Assembly: GCA_020809705.1 (NCBI GenBank) | Contig: CP085825.1 | Location: 3,906,001 to 3,970,000, forward strand | DNA: 64,000 nucleotides | Origin: Calonectria ilicicola | Lineage: Eukaryota; Ascomycota; Sordariomycetes; Hypocreales; Nectriaceae | Reading direction: 5' to 3' | Shown here: piece after piece, positions 12,001 to 23,336 of the stretch | Position numbering within the stretch: the first letter of the stretch is position 1 | Layout: each line of letters begins with the position of its first letter | Notes under the pieces: model-generated | What the model was told of the DNA's origin: nothing | What the model saw: the letters and a program-made list of their open reading frames with translations, nothing else | The model's database searches: none | Translations under genes and position numbers: made by a program

Positions 12001-14200
12001 TGGTTAGGGAAGTTTTTTTTTTTTTTTCCTTCTGTCTCCTCTGCATCTTCGGCCCAATTGATACGTACCCACGGTTATCATGGCGGCCCGCTCTCTCAAA
12101 GCTTTCCCAACCGCGGGATCCCTCCGATGGGCTGTGCAGTATGATACATGCGATGGTCTTTCCCTCGCTCGGGAAGACGAAAACAAAAAAATAAGAAGGA
12201 TGTCATAGCAATTCATCCGCGGCCTTGTTTGATGGGCAGGCTAGTCTGGGCGTAGAAAGGTTGGCTGCACGATAAGGACCTCTTGGCACGGCAACCACGT
12301 CGCCGATGGCAGATGTGTTTGTACCTACTTCGGCAGCGCAACTCTACCGCGTGCTACTTGGCAGAGCCGGCACTCCTCTCCCGCTAAGCCGAAGCCTAAA
12401 CAACGCGCCTGGCTGGCCTCAACAAGACGTATGTAGACATGTCCTTGTCGAGCAGACCATGATGACGACCAAACCCGTTGTGGCCTGTGACCATAGACGG
12501 TTCCGTGGCGTCGTGCCGGGAAATGCAGCGTGCGACAAGGCTCTTGAAGGGTGTTTGGGAACGACGCAGGGGCACCGGCCGGACCGCTAAGGACAGGGTC
12601 CCCGCAGGCCCTCAGTGGCCGCCTCCCAGCTAGTCGCCCGTGGCGGGCAACCTCTCTCAGGACAACGGAGCCTTGGCCGGGCCAGGGTTCTGTTGGCCTG
12701 CTGCGCCAGGAACAGCACAGGCCGCCCCTCCGGGTTTAAAGTGCCTGCTTAAGAGAGGGTCGTGTGTGCATTTGTGGAGATGTGGGATGCGATGCGGATG
12801 GCCGCGTGCGCCTCTTGTGCCGCCAGCGGTGGGTACGGCCCGTTCACTGCAACTTGGATCGGGCAACAATATGTAAAGTAAAAGTCTTGGGCGACGGGAT
12901 AGACAAGACGGTAGGAGAGAAGAACAAAAAAAGAAAATGCGACATATGCACGCTTTGTCACTTTTTTTTTTTTTTTTTTCGGAAAAAAACAAGACATTGC
13001 CCACTTGTCATCTCATTCTGATTCTTTTCTCTTTCCACTGCCAATCCTCTTCTTTTTCCAGAAACCTCCCCCTCCAACCGTGTCTCCCCCCCCTGCCCCT
13101 GGCTTGTCTCTCCTCATGTTTGGCTGCTGTTGCGCATACCTCCTCTCCAAGTCACAACCCGTCGGCACGTCCTGACAAACAGCGTGTACCCAGTCCCCCG
13201 GGCTGCTTCACACACAGACTTCCGAGCCAGCTCCCAGAAACAACGTTGAGGCAGCCCGGCGTTGCCATTCACACGGGCGCATCTTGGGTATTGGCCCTCG
13301 GATATCTTGTTGCCCCCCCAGCCCCTATGTTCTCAATTTGCCCTCCCAGCCTGTCACGTCACATCCACGCCCATCCATCTTCGTCCGCTACCCCCGATGT
13401 TTATGTCGCATCCGTGGTCCCGGTCAAATGATCTGGCTCAGTCACTGTAAACTGCCACAACTCGATCCTCTCCCGCTTCCCGCGCAGCCTCCTGCTACAA
13501 ACGCAACACCCCCAAGGCCGCAGGGCTGTTCCTTGTTCCCTCCTGCGCTGCCGCCCCTGTTGCAAGCCAGACCAGACCCCGCGTCACGCCTGTGCAGTAA
13601 GTCGGTGGTACTCACTGCATGTCTCGCATCACGCACGCTCTCACTTCCGGGGCACATCCATGTCCCGTCTCTAGTTTTTCGTGTTTCTTTTCTTTTCTTT
13701 TTTTCTTTGCTTTTCTCTAGACCGAGTATTCCAGACACCATGATGGCATGCAATCCAATCAATGTTTCCCAGAAGTGGGTTTGGCTCACACGAGTCCCGA
13801 TCGGCGAGACCACCGTGGATCAACATTGAGACGGAGGGAGCACGTTCCAAGATTGCACCCTCGTATATTCATAAACTCATGAAACATCCTCACTCGTCAC
13901 CAACCTGTCACGTAGCTCGGGTTAAAACATTCGCATGCAGGTGTAAGACGCTCGGCGCCCGCACCAAGCCGTTCTGGCAACTGTCATGGCTGATCAGAAA
14001 GCCACGGCAGATCTGGGAGCAGAGTCTCTCTCACGTAGTGCGCCATGCTAGACCCCCACATCCCCGTCGCAAATCGCATCGCCGAGAAACCAGTGGGCAT
14101 GTCTCCGGTCGTCTCTGTGCTTGCGAAAGTCCGTTAGAAACGTCCACGGGTGTTTTATCCACCATCACATCATCAGGTTGCCATCAGAACGGGACCGTTT
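9093..14200. other. Long gene-poor region upstream of RasGAP
   Basis: About 5 kb with no coding region I can support. The first kilobase (9100-10100) is purine-rich on + and is probably RasGAP promoter and 5' UTR. Many overlapping frames stay open around 9440-10090 and 12900-13830 because of composition, not coding. T tracts lie at 10432-10442, 12012-12027 and 12962-12979, and a pyrimidine-rich stretch runs from 13020 to 13720. A 94-codon ATG frame at 12306-12590 (+) and a frame at 13762-14220 (+) show no recognisable domain. An unannotated long non-coding RNA or a very long 5' UTR cannot be excluded. Confidence 0.5.
9870..9929. repeat. Imperfect 24-bp direct duplication
   Basis: Copies at 9870-9893 and 9906-9929 (core AGAAGACGCAGA) match at 22 of 24 positions, separated by 12 bp. 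They lie in the upstream region of RasGAP. Function unknown. Confidence 0.75.
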
Positions 14201-15878
14201 TCTCATTTACGCATCATTGAGGTTAATATAGCGGTCCGCATATTACACAGGTTCATAGCTCCGGGTAGTAATATCAGGATCGTCCACAAGCCGGAGTTGG
14301 TGTGGGGTCTCAATGGCAGCTAGGTCGGACGGTGACCTCCTTTCGGTTGTGAAGGCCTTGAGAGTGCCACCTTGCATATAGACCAATAAGCATCTTGACA
14401 GTTTGGGGGTCAACACCCGCGATGGCGGCCACCGGAGATTTGCTATAAGGCGGGTGGAAATATCGCCAACGAGATTGGTCATCTCTACTTCGTCTCATTA
14501 CGCATTATAAGATGAACTCCGGTCTAAAAGGGAACAATGTATCGTGTCAAGGAGGGGTGGCTTAATGTTCATTATTTGCTCATTATTGATGTCTGTTATC
14601 CATCCCCCCGGCAGCATTAGGCTTTCAAGGCACAGCTCCTCGTTATCAAAGCCAAACTTGATCAATTGAGCGGCCGTTCTATGTGGAGCAGGACTTAGTA
14701 GCGCCCGTTTCACAGTCTCGGACAGTTTTTTTTTTCTTTTCTGGCCATATTGCTTGCCACTTGAGATCGACAGTCGGGTACGGGGGAATTGATATTCGCT
14801 ACCTCGCCATGAGCTTCAGATTGAGGTACCAGTCTCACATCAACTGCCCCCATCCCGGTAACACCACTAGCTCCGAGTTGCCACATCAGCGTCGATCGTT
14901 TGTTTCATCTCATTCGCTTACATTCGTCAATAATGGCTTCGTAGCAGGGGAAGGAGGCGTAAACTACCACTAGCTGCTTGATGGATTTGGATTAATAAAC
15001 ATTTGGATACGGAGCTACGTCTTAAACGAAGAGTCTCGATTGGCTCAACACCGGCGCTCCCGGACCTGGTTTGTCGTGCTGTCAGATACGTAGCAACTAA
15101 TTATGCGTGCAATAAACCCCATTACCTGGGTGGCTGGCTTTAGCTGTCATATGGGTAGCGCAGATCGCCACAGGAAACTTGTCGTGTTCAAATATGCAAT
15201 AAAAAGCCCGAGAAGATTACGCAACAACTCGATGTTCTCACCATCATCGCCTAGGTTAAGAATTGGGGTTGAACTGGGGGTAGCCAATGTGCTATGAAAC
15301 AGCCAAGAACCCAAAGGCGGTAGAGCAAAAGTCTGACTTGTACTTTCTTTGGCTGGTATCTCATCATTCATACGATATAAGTTAGAGAAACAGGCTTAGC
15401 GCGGCTGGGATGCTTTGTTCTCCTTTGTTTCATGAAACATCAAAGATTTTGCACCCCGCCTCTCTGGGAGAATATCATTGCCCTCTTCAAACATTCATTT
15501 AGTAATGCCGCTCCACCCTAATGTGACTAAAATCTGGGGTTATCTCGTCTAGAGCCCGGACATCTCCGCTCTAACGGCGTTGGTATATCCACTGGTTCAT
15601 TCTTCCAGTTGAACTGATCGACAAGTCAATTCCATCCTACCGTCCAAATCTGCATGGCTCATCCTGATTGGAAATTCGGAATGAGACAAGTGCTGAATAT
15701 CACACAAGTATCCAAGTTGATGTCAATCAACTATTTTGGTCGATCATCATTCACATTGATGTTTCCAGAGTATGAGTCTTGACTTGGGATTTGTTTCTCC
15801 AAATAATTCAGAAGTTATTTGGTGCTGAAAAAGATGCCTCGCTGTTCAAATTCTTTTATCCACATTTTCGGATAATGC

Positions 15879-16607
15879 TTATTTGGTTGGTTCGTACATT
15901 GTATCCAACGCCCCCGTTCCAATCCGTATCAAATTCGGGACTCTCACAAGCACTCTGGGTCCTCCTTCTCGACGCTTGACATGAATACAATCCTTCACTT
16001 TGTCATTTTGAGCTGCGCGGCCCCGTTCGCGAAACACGCCAGAGTCGTCAAAATACCAGTCCGGTGGTTCATCCTCGAACAACATTTTTTGGGTTCCCAT
16101 TAACTGAACTAGAGCTGTCACCTAGTCAGTCGAGTTCATTAAGGGTTCCGTCCATTCGTTATTTCTGATCCAACTGTTTAAGCCATTGACTCGGTTCATT
16201 TGAGGGGTGGCGCTTAAGTCATACTGGGTAAGAGGCATGGGGCAGGATGCCAGGATTGCGGGGAATTCATCATGAAAGTCCTTTTTAAATATATAGCCAA
16301 CGAAGGATTTCAATTCGAGGTTTGGGTCATCATGTGGTATTTCGCATGTCTTTATGTCGTGAATAAAATTCGAGGAATTAAGCTCTCGGCGAACAGTGTA
16401 GAGTGTGCCAGCAGCAACCGGATGATCTACCAGCTGGATGAAGAGTCCGGTTTCGACATGACTCTCCGACTCCTCGGGCTCCTCTTTCAGAAGTACTTGG
16501 CGCAATCTACTTTCTTTGGGTACCCTGAAATCGACAGAATGTACAACGTAGCAGCGTTGAATCCATGGAGGAGTTGTCGTCCACAACCCGGGGGAGACTT
16601 CTTGCAT
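15879..16607 (-). CDS. Uncharacterised coding candidate, one in-frame stop or one short intron
   Basis: From an ATG at 16607 the minus strand stays open for about 160 codons to a TAG at 16122-16124. It then continues in the same frame for another 80 codons to a TAA at 15879. Two readings are possible. Either it is a pseudogene with one nonsense codon, or an intron at 16109-16174 (donor GTTGGA, acceptor CTCTAG, 66 bp) removes the stop; that splice keeps the frame and gives 220 residues. The sequence looks protein-like and is locally acidic (LLKEEPEESE; DEPPDWYFDDSG; VRVPNLIRIGTG) but I do not recognise a family. It sits in an AT-richer block (14.2-16.7 kb) and has no close neighbour gene. No membrane segment or signal peptide is visible. 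Confidence 0.42.
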
Positions 16608-16699
16608 GCTGGCGGTACGAATGCGGGGGTTCAACTTCGGTCAGTATCACGGGTATTTAATGTTGTATACATGGAATAATTTGAGCTCTTTATTTTTCT

Positions 16700-17552
16700 C
16701 GGTGTAAAATTTGGCGGGGGTTCGTTGTACAGCCTTCTGCTGCAGATGGAGTGGTGGTGTAGGTGAGAAGCCCTGGGAACACCTGCAGAAGTGGAAGGAA
16801 CTACCACATCATGCAAGAACAAACAACACGCATAGCAGATGACAAACAAACACCTACAAGCACTGACCCCCAAGAAACCAACACTATCAACAAAAAAACA
16901 ACCACCATCCAATACCATCCCATTGAGGGGTTATACCAGAGAAGCCAAGACCCTCACATCACGTTTTACCTGATGCTTTGTTTAGGGTAGCAAAGCTGAA
17001 AGATGATGCGGCAATACAACGCTGACAGCATATTGGTATACACGTTAGTGGATGCAATACAGGTTTCAAGAAAACAGAAAATCCAATAGGAAAGTGGTTC
17101 TGCGCGAAGCTGCAGTCTTATCATCTGCAGGCACGATCATTCGGACAATACGTTGAATTCCCCCGCATTCCACAGGGGGCACCCCGCAGTTCTTATGTTA
17201 TGCGATACATGATGCAAGCCATTCTCGCTAGATGAGCAGCTGGGTCCTGGTGAAATAATGATGAGCTATTTGTACCTCAATGTGCAATGGCAGTAAATTC
17301 TATAGCGTCAAGACAAGAGACAGCCTCAACAATTTGAGGTGCAGATTGGCGGGGTTTTGAATCAAGGGGGAATCTGGTTTAGCTTGGTGGATCGGCTTGC
17401 GGTGCCTCGTGATGTCATTAGCCGAGCATCGGTGCGAAACTCCAAACTTCCGGCACGGACACGGTAAACCTCAACGCCAAGCTCCCACGCCAATTGCACA
17501 CCAATTCTCCTCATCAAGCGCCGTCACGACATATTCCAGTCCATCCGCAGCA
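16700..17552. other. Intergenic, peroxiredoxin promoter side
   Basis: About 0.85 kb between the minus-strand candidate and the peroxiredoxin start. No coding signal. A 95-codon minus frame at 16631-16918 overlaps its 5' side but has no motif. Confidence 0.5.
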
Positions 17553-18307
17553 ATGGCCTTCCGCGCTCCTCTTTGCCGTGTTGCGCTAGCCCGCCCTATG
17601 GCGCGCAGCTTCCACTCGAGCCGCCGGGCCATGGTCCAGGTCGGCCAGCAGATCCCCGATCTCGAGCTCTTTGAGGACTCGCCCGGTAACAAGGTCAGCC
17701 TGGCTGAGGAGTTCAAGGCTGGTAACGGATACATTATTGGTGTGCCCGCTGCCTTTTCGGGCACTTGCTCTAGCCAGCACGTCCCCTCTTTCGCGAACCA
17801 CCCTGAGCTCAAGAAGGCCGGCCAGGTCTTTGTGGTCTCCGTTAACGACCCCTTTGTGTGAGTACGGATCCAATCTGGATTTGAGATTCGGAATTGTATT
17901 ATGATTGCAAGATTCTGACGACTATGATGCAGCATGAAGGCTTGGGGCGACCAGCTGGACCCCGCTAAGCAGACCGGAGTGAGTGAACCCAGGCCACCTT
18001 TTCCTGCTGTCGCCGTTTGGTCATGATCGATGAACCAACAAGTGCAGATCCGATTCATTGCAGACCCCACTGGAGAATTCACCAAGGAGCTGGACCTTGG
18101 ATTTGATACCCTCACTGCCATTTTCGGCAATGAGCGCAGCAAGCGTTACGTGCTGAAGGTTCAGGATGGCAAGGTCCAGAAGGCCTTTGTCGAGCCAGAC
18201 AACACCGGCTACACCAGTAAGTGATTGGAAATATATGAATATATGTACTTGAACCACGAGGCTGACTGCAGTGATTAGTTACCTCTGCCGAGAAGGTCTT
18301 GGGTTAA
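17553..18307 (+). CDS. Peroxiredoxin, Prx5 type, probably mitochondrial
   Basis: Thiol peroxidase that reduces hydrogen peroxide and organic hydroperoxides. Exons 17553-17857, 17933-17978, 18048-18216 and 18279-18307 give 182 residues. The first 25 residues are Arg- and Ser-rich with no acidic residues (LARPMARSFHSSRR), a typical mitochondrial presequence; import is inferred. The peroxidatic cysteine is C72 in VPAAFSGTCSSQHVP, the Prx5 active-site loop, followed by the conserved HVPSF and VSVNDPFVMKAWG. The last exon is only 29 nt. An alternative acceptor 8 nt upstream would give a different, longer tail; I prefer the one ending ITSAEKVLG because that ending is usual for fungal Prx5. The upstream in-frame ATG at about 17397 is less likely because it would bury the presequence. 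Confidence 0.9.
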
Positions 18308-20686
18308 AGGGAAATATTTAGCCAGAAGAGTGGCATATGCTTATCTATCAAGATTAGAATGTATGCAGAATATTACTAAATAAAACCGCCACCTGCGTCT
18401 GCTAAAATGCGGCAAGGGCAAATGTTTTCCGTGGAGAGAAGTTGAACCATTGCGACTGCTCTGATCTTGCTTCAGCCTCAAGAATGGCTGCCTAACTGCT
18501 AGCCCTGTCTTTCATCCTTGACTATTATTCACGGAGCTGAGTTGAGACTCGGGTGACTGAGCATCTAGATCCAAGCTGAATCCTGAATTCAATAGTCGAG
18601 ATTCCATGCAGGCTCAGGTCGAGGTCCAGAGTCAGAACAACAATGTACTGCAGCCCCTATTGAGTCATTGCGGCGAGACATGATGCAAGTATTTTTTTTT
18701 CTTTTGGTGGGCACAGAATTTTTAAGCAAAAAATGCCACATCAATTGTATGAGCAATGGCGGAGCCCCCTTGTAGCGAATGCATTCTACTTTATTGTCGT
18801 TTTCACCCCTCTCTGACCGTTGCCACCTCCTATCAGAGGGATGGATCCTTGAACGGATGCAGCTGTAGGCCGAGGCCACGGAGTCATGCGGCAAAGACGC
18901 TCGGAGGTGAGTGGGTGTGTTCCGGGCTGGCCGTGGACGTGGGTCCGTCATGGCAACTGTGTTCGGGATTGGCGGTTACAGTGCGAATATGGGACCAGAC
19001 AACACAGTGATGTGAGTGAGGCCAACCAGGCAGATATTTCAATATTGGCCGAACGCTACGACTACAGAGAACATGGCTGCCTCATGAGACTCATAGTGCC
19101 AGCTCCCAGGTGTCGATACGATTCCAGAAACCAAGAAAAAGGAGAGAGTTTGTACGTGGCTTCATTTCAGCTCGGGAGAAGCCGAGACTAGAAACTGGCC
19201 TTCTCCTGGGAACGTGGCGTGGTGTTCATGGTGTTGATACGCCATATGGCCGCCGTTCTCTGGGCTGATGACGGTCTGCTTACATGTTTGAGGCGAACCC
19301 ATGGGCAACACATGGTTTGGTTAGACCCGGATTTTTGTCTCCTCAGAGGATATTCCAGATGCTTCCTGCTTTCGGCGCTTGCTTTGCCATCTGCTTCAAT
19401 CAAGGTGTGTGCCCATGGTTACTTACCGATGTAAAGCCGATGCACGCAGTGCGATACAGCATGGCACCCGCTTGCACCCGGCACAGTGCGAGGACGCCAG
19501 CGGACAGCTGGAGCGGCGGTCGCGCCGTGGGCTCAGAGGCCAAAGCATGCCATCACGCCTCCATAATGATGCGTCAGAGAGGCCCCACGCTGGTCCCCGA
19601 CCCTCGTGCCAATGCCGCCAGCGCTAACACCGTCGGGGGAGTGCGGCGCCCAACTGGCCAACAGCCCACTTCGCACCCTGTTTGGCCAGTGCCTGGCCAA
19701 TTCTCATCCACTGACAGGGACGATCAGCTCGGTATGCTGGCCATCATTTTGCCAGCAGAGGGCCGCAGTGAGTAAACAACTGCCCAACCCGTCAGTGCCT
19801 GTTGCAGGCGTTGCTCATGGTATTCCCGCATCAGCACAGCCAACAGCATCACCGTCAACCCACCCTCTTCCTTCTTATTTTCTTTTTTTCTTTCTTTTTT
19901 TTTTTTCTTCCCTCTGCGTTTTGCTTCTTCTGTTGTCTCATCCACCGTCATCTCCCTGTCTGGATACCTAACCACCAACTAATCATCTGCTCAGGCCGGG
20001 CCGCCGTCGCCGCTGCTTGTCTCTTACACGACACACGCTCTCCTCTGTCTCATCCCGCCCACTTTCCTCCCCACACACTCTAGCAGCCATACCCAGTCTC
20101 CACTTTGCATCCGCTCCTCGCACCGTACCGCATTGCACGCACCGATCTCTCGCTCTCACTCACAGACCAGACCTGGCTCTCGACACCAACATCTTTCCGT
20201 CAGAGTCGCGGCGTCTTCCCTTCGACGTGTGCGAGCCTGTGTGACTCCCCCAGCGCTCCTCTATCCCTCGCCCACCCCCAGCCTCGTGACAGCCGTCCCA
20301 ACTATCCGGCTCACCTGGCCACGCCTTGTCCCGCCCGCACCCCCGTCTCTGCCTATTCTGACCCGACTATCCGTCATAGGCACCCCTCCTCCTCGACCCA
20401 AACCTCCTTCCAAACCCTCCCTCCTCAACTAAGATCCCTTAGTCACACCGTCGACGCCGCCACCTTTTTATCTGTTCCTCCTCGCGCTTCTCCCGCCAAC
20501 TTCTTCCCACTCATCCCCTCCCCCGCCGCCACGATTCCTCCCATCACAAGGAAACGAAAGGCTGCTGAGGCGACGATTACCTCTGCCAACAGAGACGAAG
20601 CCCCAAATAAGAGAATCATCGCCTCAGCTGCCGTCTCAGACACACCAGGCCTACCTCCCACCCCAGTCACCACCGCTAGTAACCCT
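18308..20686. other. Intergenic; pyrimidine-rich leader of the RBR ligase gene
   Basis: 18.3-19.6 kb shows no supported gene; a 163-codon ATG frame at 19284-19775 has no motif. From about 19.8 kb to 20.69 kb the + strand is strongly C/T-rich with a T tract at 19888-19908, typical of fungal promoters and 5' UTRs. The reading frame of the downstream ligase is open from 20105 without an ATG. Confidence 0.55.
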
Positions 20687-22406
20687 ATGGATTCCGACGA
20701 CGATTTCATGTCCGCTCTCTCGAGCGAGGATGAGTTAATGCAGGATGACAGTGGCGACGAGATCTCAGCTGCCGATGGTATATATTCATCCTTGCCGTCA
20801 CGTTTTCTTTGTACATGCTAACCATGCAATTTTTTTTTTTCACACTTTACAGACTTCGACGACGAGGACTTTGACGAGCCTGATCCCGACTTCGGCCTAG
20901 CTAAGGATATGGACCGAAAGAAGAAGTCTGCACACATTGTATCATACAAGGTCTTCGAACCAAGCGATATCCAACGTCAGCAAGATGATATGATCAACGA
21001 GGTGAACATGATTCTGGACATGAGCAAGGAAGATGCAGCTATTCTGCTCCGCCATTTCCGGTGGAACAAGGAACGCTTGCTCGAAGACTATATGGACCGT
21101 CCCGAAAAGGTCCTGGAGGCTGCTGGGCTAAACAGCAACACAACTACCCCCCCAAAGCTTGAGGCCATCTCTGGCTTTATGTGTGACATCTGTTGTGAGG
21201 ACGACGATTCCCTTGAGTCATTCGCTATGAAGTGTGGCCACCGGTACTGTGTAGACTGCTACCGTCACTACTTGACCCAGAAGATCCGTGAAGAGGGTGA
21301 GGCAGCCCGCATTCAGTGCCCCTCTGACGGCTGCGGTCGCATCCTCGACTCTCGCTCGTTGGACCTGCTTGTGACTGCCGAATTAACTGGCCGCTACCAT
21401 GAACTGCTCAACCGAACGTACGTCGAGGACAAGGATGTCTTCAAGTGGTGCCCCGCTCCAGACTGCCCAAACGCCATCGAGTGCGCCGTCAAGAAGAAGG
21501 ACCTGGACAAAGTCGTCCCAACAGTGGAGTGCCGATGCGGCTATAGATTCTGCTTTGGATGTCCCAATCCCGACCACCAGCCAGCCCCATGTGAGCTGGT
21601 CAAAAAGTGGCTCAAGAAGTGCGCCGATGATTCAGAGACGGCGAACTGGATATCAGCCAACACTAAGGAATGCCCCAAGTGCAATTCTACCATCGAGAAG
21701 AATGGTGGCTGCAACCACATGACATGCCGAAAGTGCAAATATGAATTCTGTTGGATGTGCATGGGACTCTGGTCCGAACATGGCACCAGCTGGTACAACT
21801 GTAACCGATACGAAGAAAAGAGTGGCTCCGAAGCCCGAGATGCCCAGGCCAAGTCTCGAACATCCCTAGAACGCTACCTTCACTACTATAACCGATACGC
21901 CAATCATGAGCAGTCAGCCAAATTAGACAAGGACATTGCCCAGAAAACGGAAAAGAAGATGGTCCAACTGCAGACTGCCTCAGGCATGTCCTGGATCGAG
22001 GTTCAGTACCTCAACTCAGCATCGCAAGCGCTGCAGACCTGTCGACAAACGCTAAAGTGGACCTATGCCTTCGCCTTTTACCTCGCCAGGAACAATCTAA
22101 CGGAAATTTTCGAGGACAACCAAAAGGATCTTGAGCTGGCCGTCGAGAACTTGTCAGAAATGTTCGAGAAACCAATTCATGAGCTATCCGATCCCAAACT
22201 GAAGGTAGAAATTATGGACAAGACGTCGTATTGCAACAAACGACGTGTTATTGTTCTTGAAGACACTGCCGAAAACTTGGCCAAGGGTGAGTACAAAATT
22301 CTAAACTGGATTATTTTCATAACTAAGACATTGTCTAGGCGAATGGGTTTTTAACTCAGATCTTTTGTCGAATTCCACAACTGCAGGGCCTGCGACCCGC
22401 CGCTAG
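20687..22406 (+). CDS. RBR-type E3 ubiquitin ligase, Ariadne family
   Basis: Takes ubiquitin from an E2 onto its own cysteine and then onto substrates. Exons 20687-20777, 20853-22286 and 22339-22406 give 530 residues. Order: an acidic N terminus (MDSDDDFM...), a UBA-like region, RING1 from about residue 141 (CDICCEDDD ... CGHRYCVDCY), and an IBR zinc region (CPAPDCPNAIEC ... CRCGYRFCFGC). RING2 follows (CPKCNSTIEKNGGCNHMTC ... CWMC), then the Ariadne C-terminal domain starting near HGTSWYNCNRYEE. The catalytic cysteine of HHARI aligns with C317 in GGCNHM. ATG 20687 is the first in-frame ATG, though the frame is open much further upstream. The last exon encodes KGEWVFNSDLL and ends shortly after. 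It converges with EXO1. Confidence 0.93.
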
Positions 22407-23336
22407 CCCTTGAAATCAAGCGGCATTCCTCCCATAGGAACATCGGGGATCCGCCCGACACATGTTAAAGGATGGATTTGACATTGCGTCAAATGCGCTC
22501 ACGCGCAACGCCCTGCGGACATTGTGACATGGAGCCGGGATGGCGTCTGTCCGGGCACTTTGCCACGGGTATATATGTATTAGATGGCGACAGCACTGTA
22601 TGAGTTTCTCAGCATCTTCGAGCAACGTTGCCTCTTCCCAGCCCGCATGGTTATAGAGTCTCTCACTCCTCCCCTCCTCCCCGATCATGTCATTCCATTT
22701 TTTTATCTTTTTCTTTCAGACTTGTTTCAAGCGGCTTTGGGAAGTGCTCCTCAGAGAGCCCACATGAACAAATGGGAAATATCGGCGTTGACCTCATCTG
22801 GAGGTATTGGCGCGAACAGGGGGAAGGATTGCTGGCAGGGTTAGTTCATAGATTTGTAAAGAGATGTTTGTCCTCAAGTGGCAACAACATGCATATGATG
22901 GTTCTCAGCAAATACAATCAAGGTTTTAATCTTTACACATCTGGCTCAGCTTCATGGTCAAATCAGACTTTTTTCATCATACCACATGCGGACGAGAATT
23001 CACCGAGCAAATAGTGGTGGGCTAAGTGGGTATTCCATCATCCTCAGAATTTGATACTTTTGTACTATCCATACAAAAAAAAGAAAGGGGGTGTCCCAAC
23101 CCCAGCCGGATATTCCGTTCCCATTTCAACTCCTTGTCCATCTTTTGTGTTTCGTACACCAAGCACACAAAATCTTACATGCTATTATTAATATATACAG
23201 AAGAAGTGATATCAACTCAACTAGGAATGTAGCTACAAAAAACTTTGAAAACGCTAATATAATGCCATGTCATTAGAGGTGAGACAATGCCCACTATAGC
23301 AAGTGAGCGAGTGTGATCCAGCGAGTGTCAAAGTAC
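22407..23336. other. Convergent 3' intergenic region
   Basis: 0.9 kb between the 3' ends of the RBR ligase and EXO1. AT-rich towards 23.2 kb. A 128-codon frame at 22628-23014 (+) lacks any motif. No gene supported. Confidence 0.55.

Noticed and set aside
14243..14713. Two adjacent minus-strand frames (80 and 71 codons) that look mildly protein-like
   Set aside because: No splice joins them sensibly, and no motif or start context supports them.
15440..15860. Possible continuation of the 15.9-16.6 kb coding candidate in a shifted minus frame
   Set aside because: Six stops in about 140 codons is what random sequence gives, so there is no sign of decayed coding.
19284..19775. 163-codon ATG frame between peroxiredoxin and RBR ligase
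   Set aside because: No domain, and sits in what is probably promoter; codon composition looks random.
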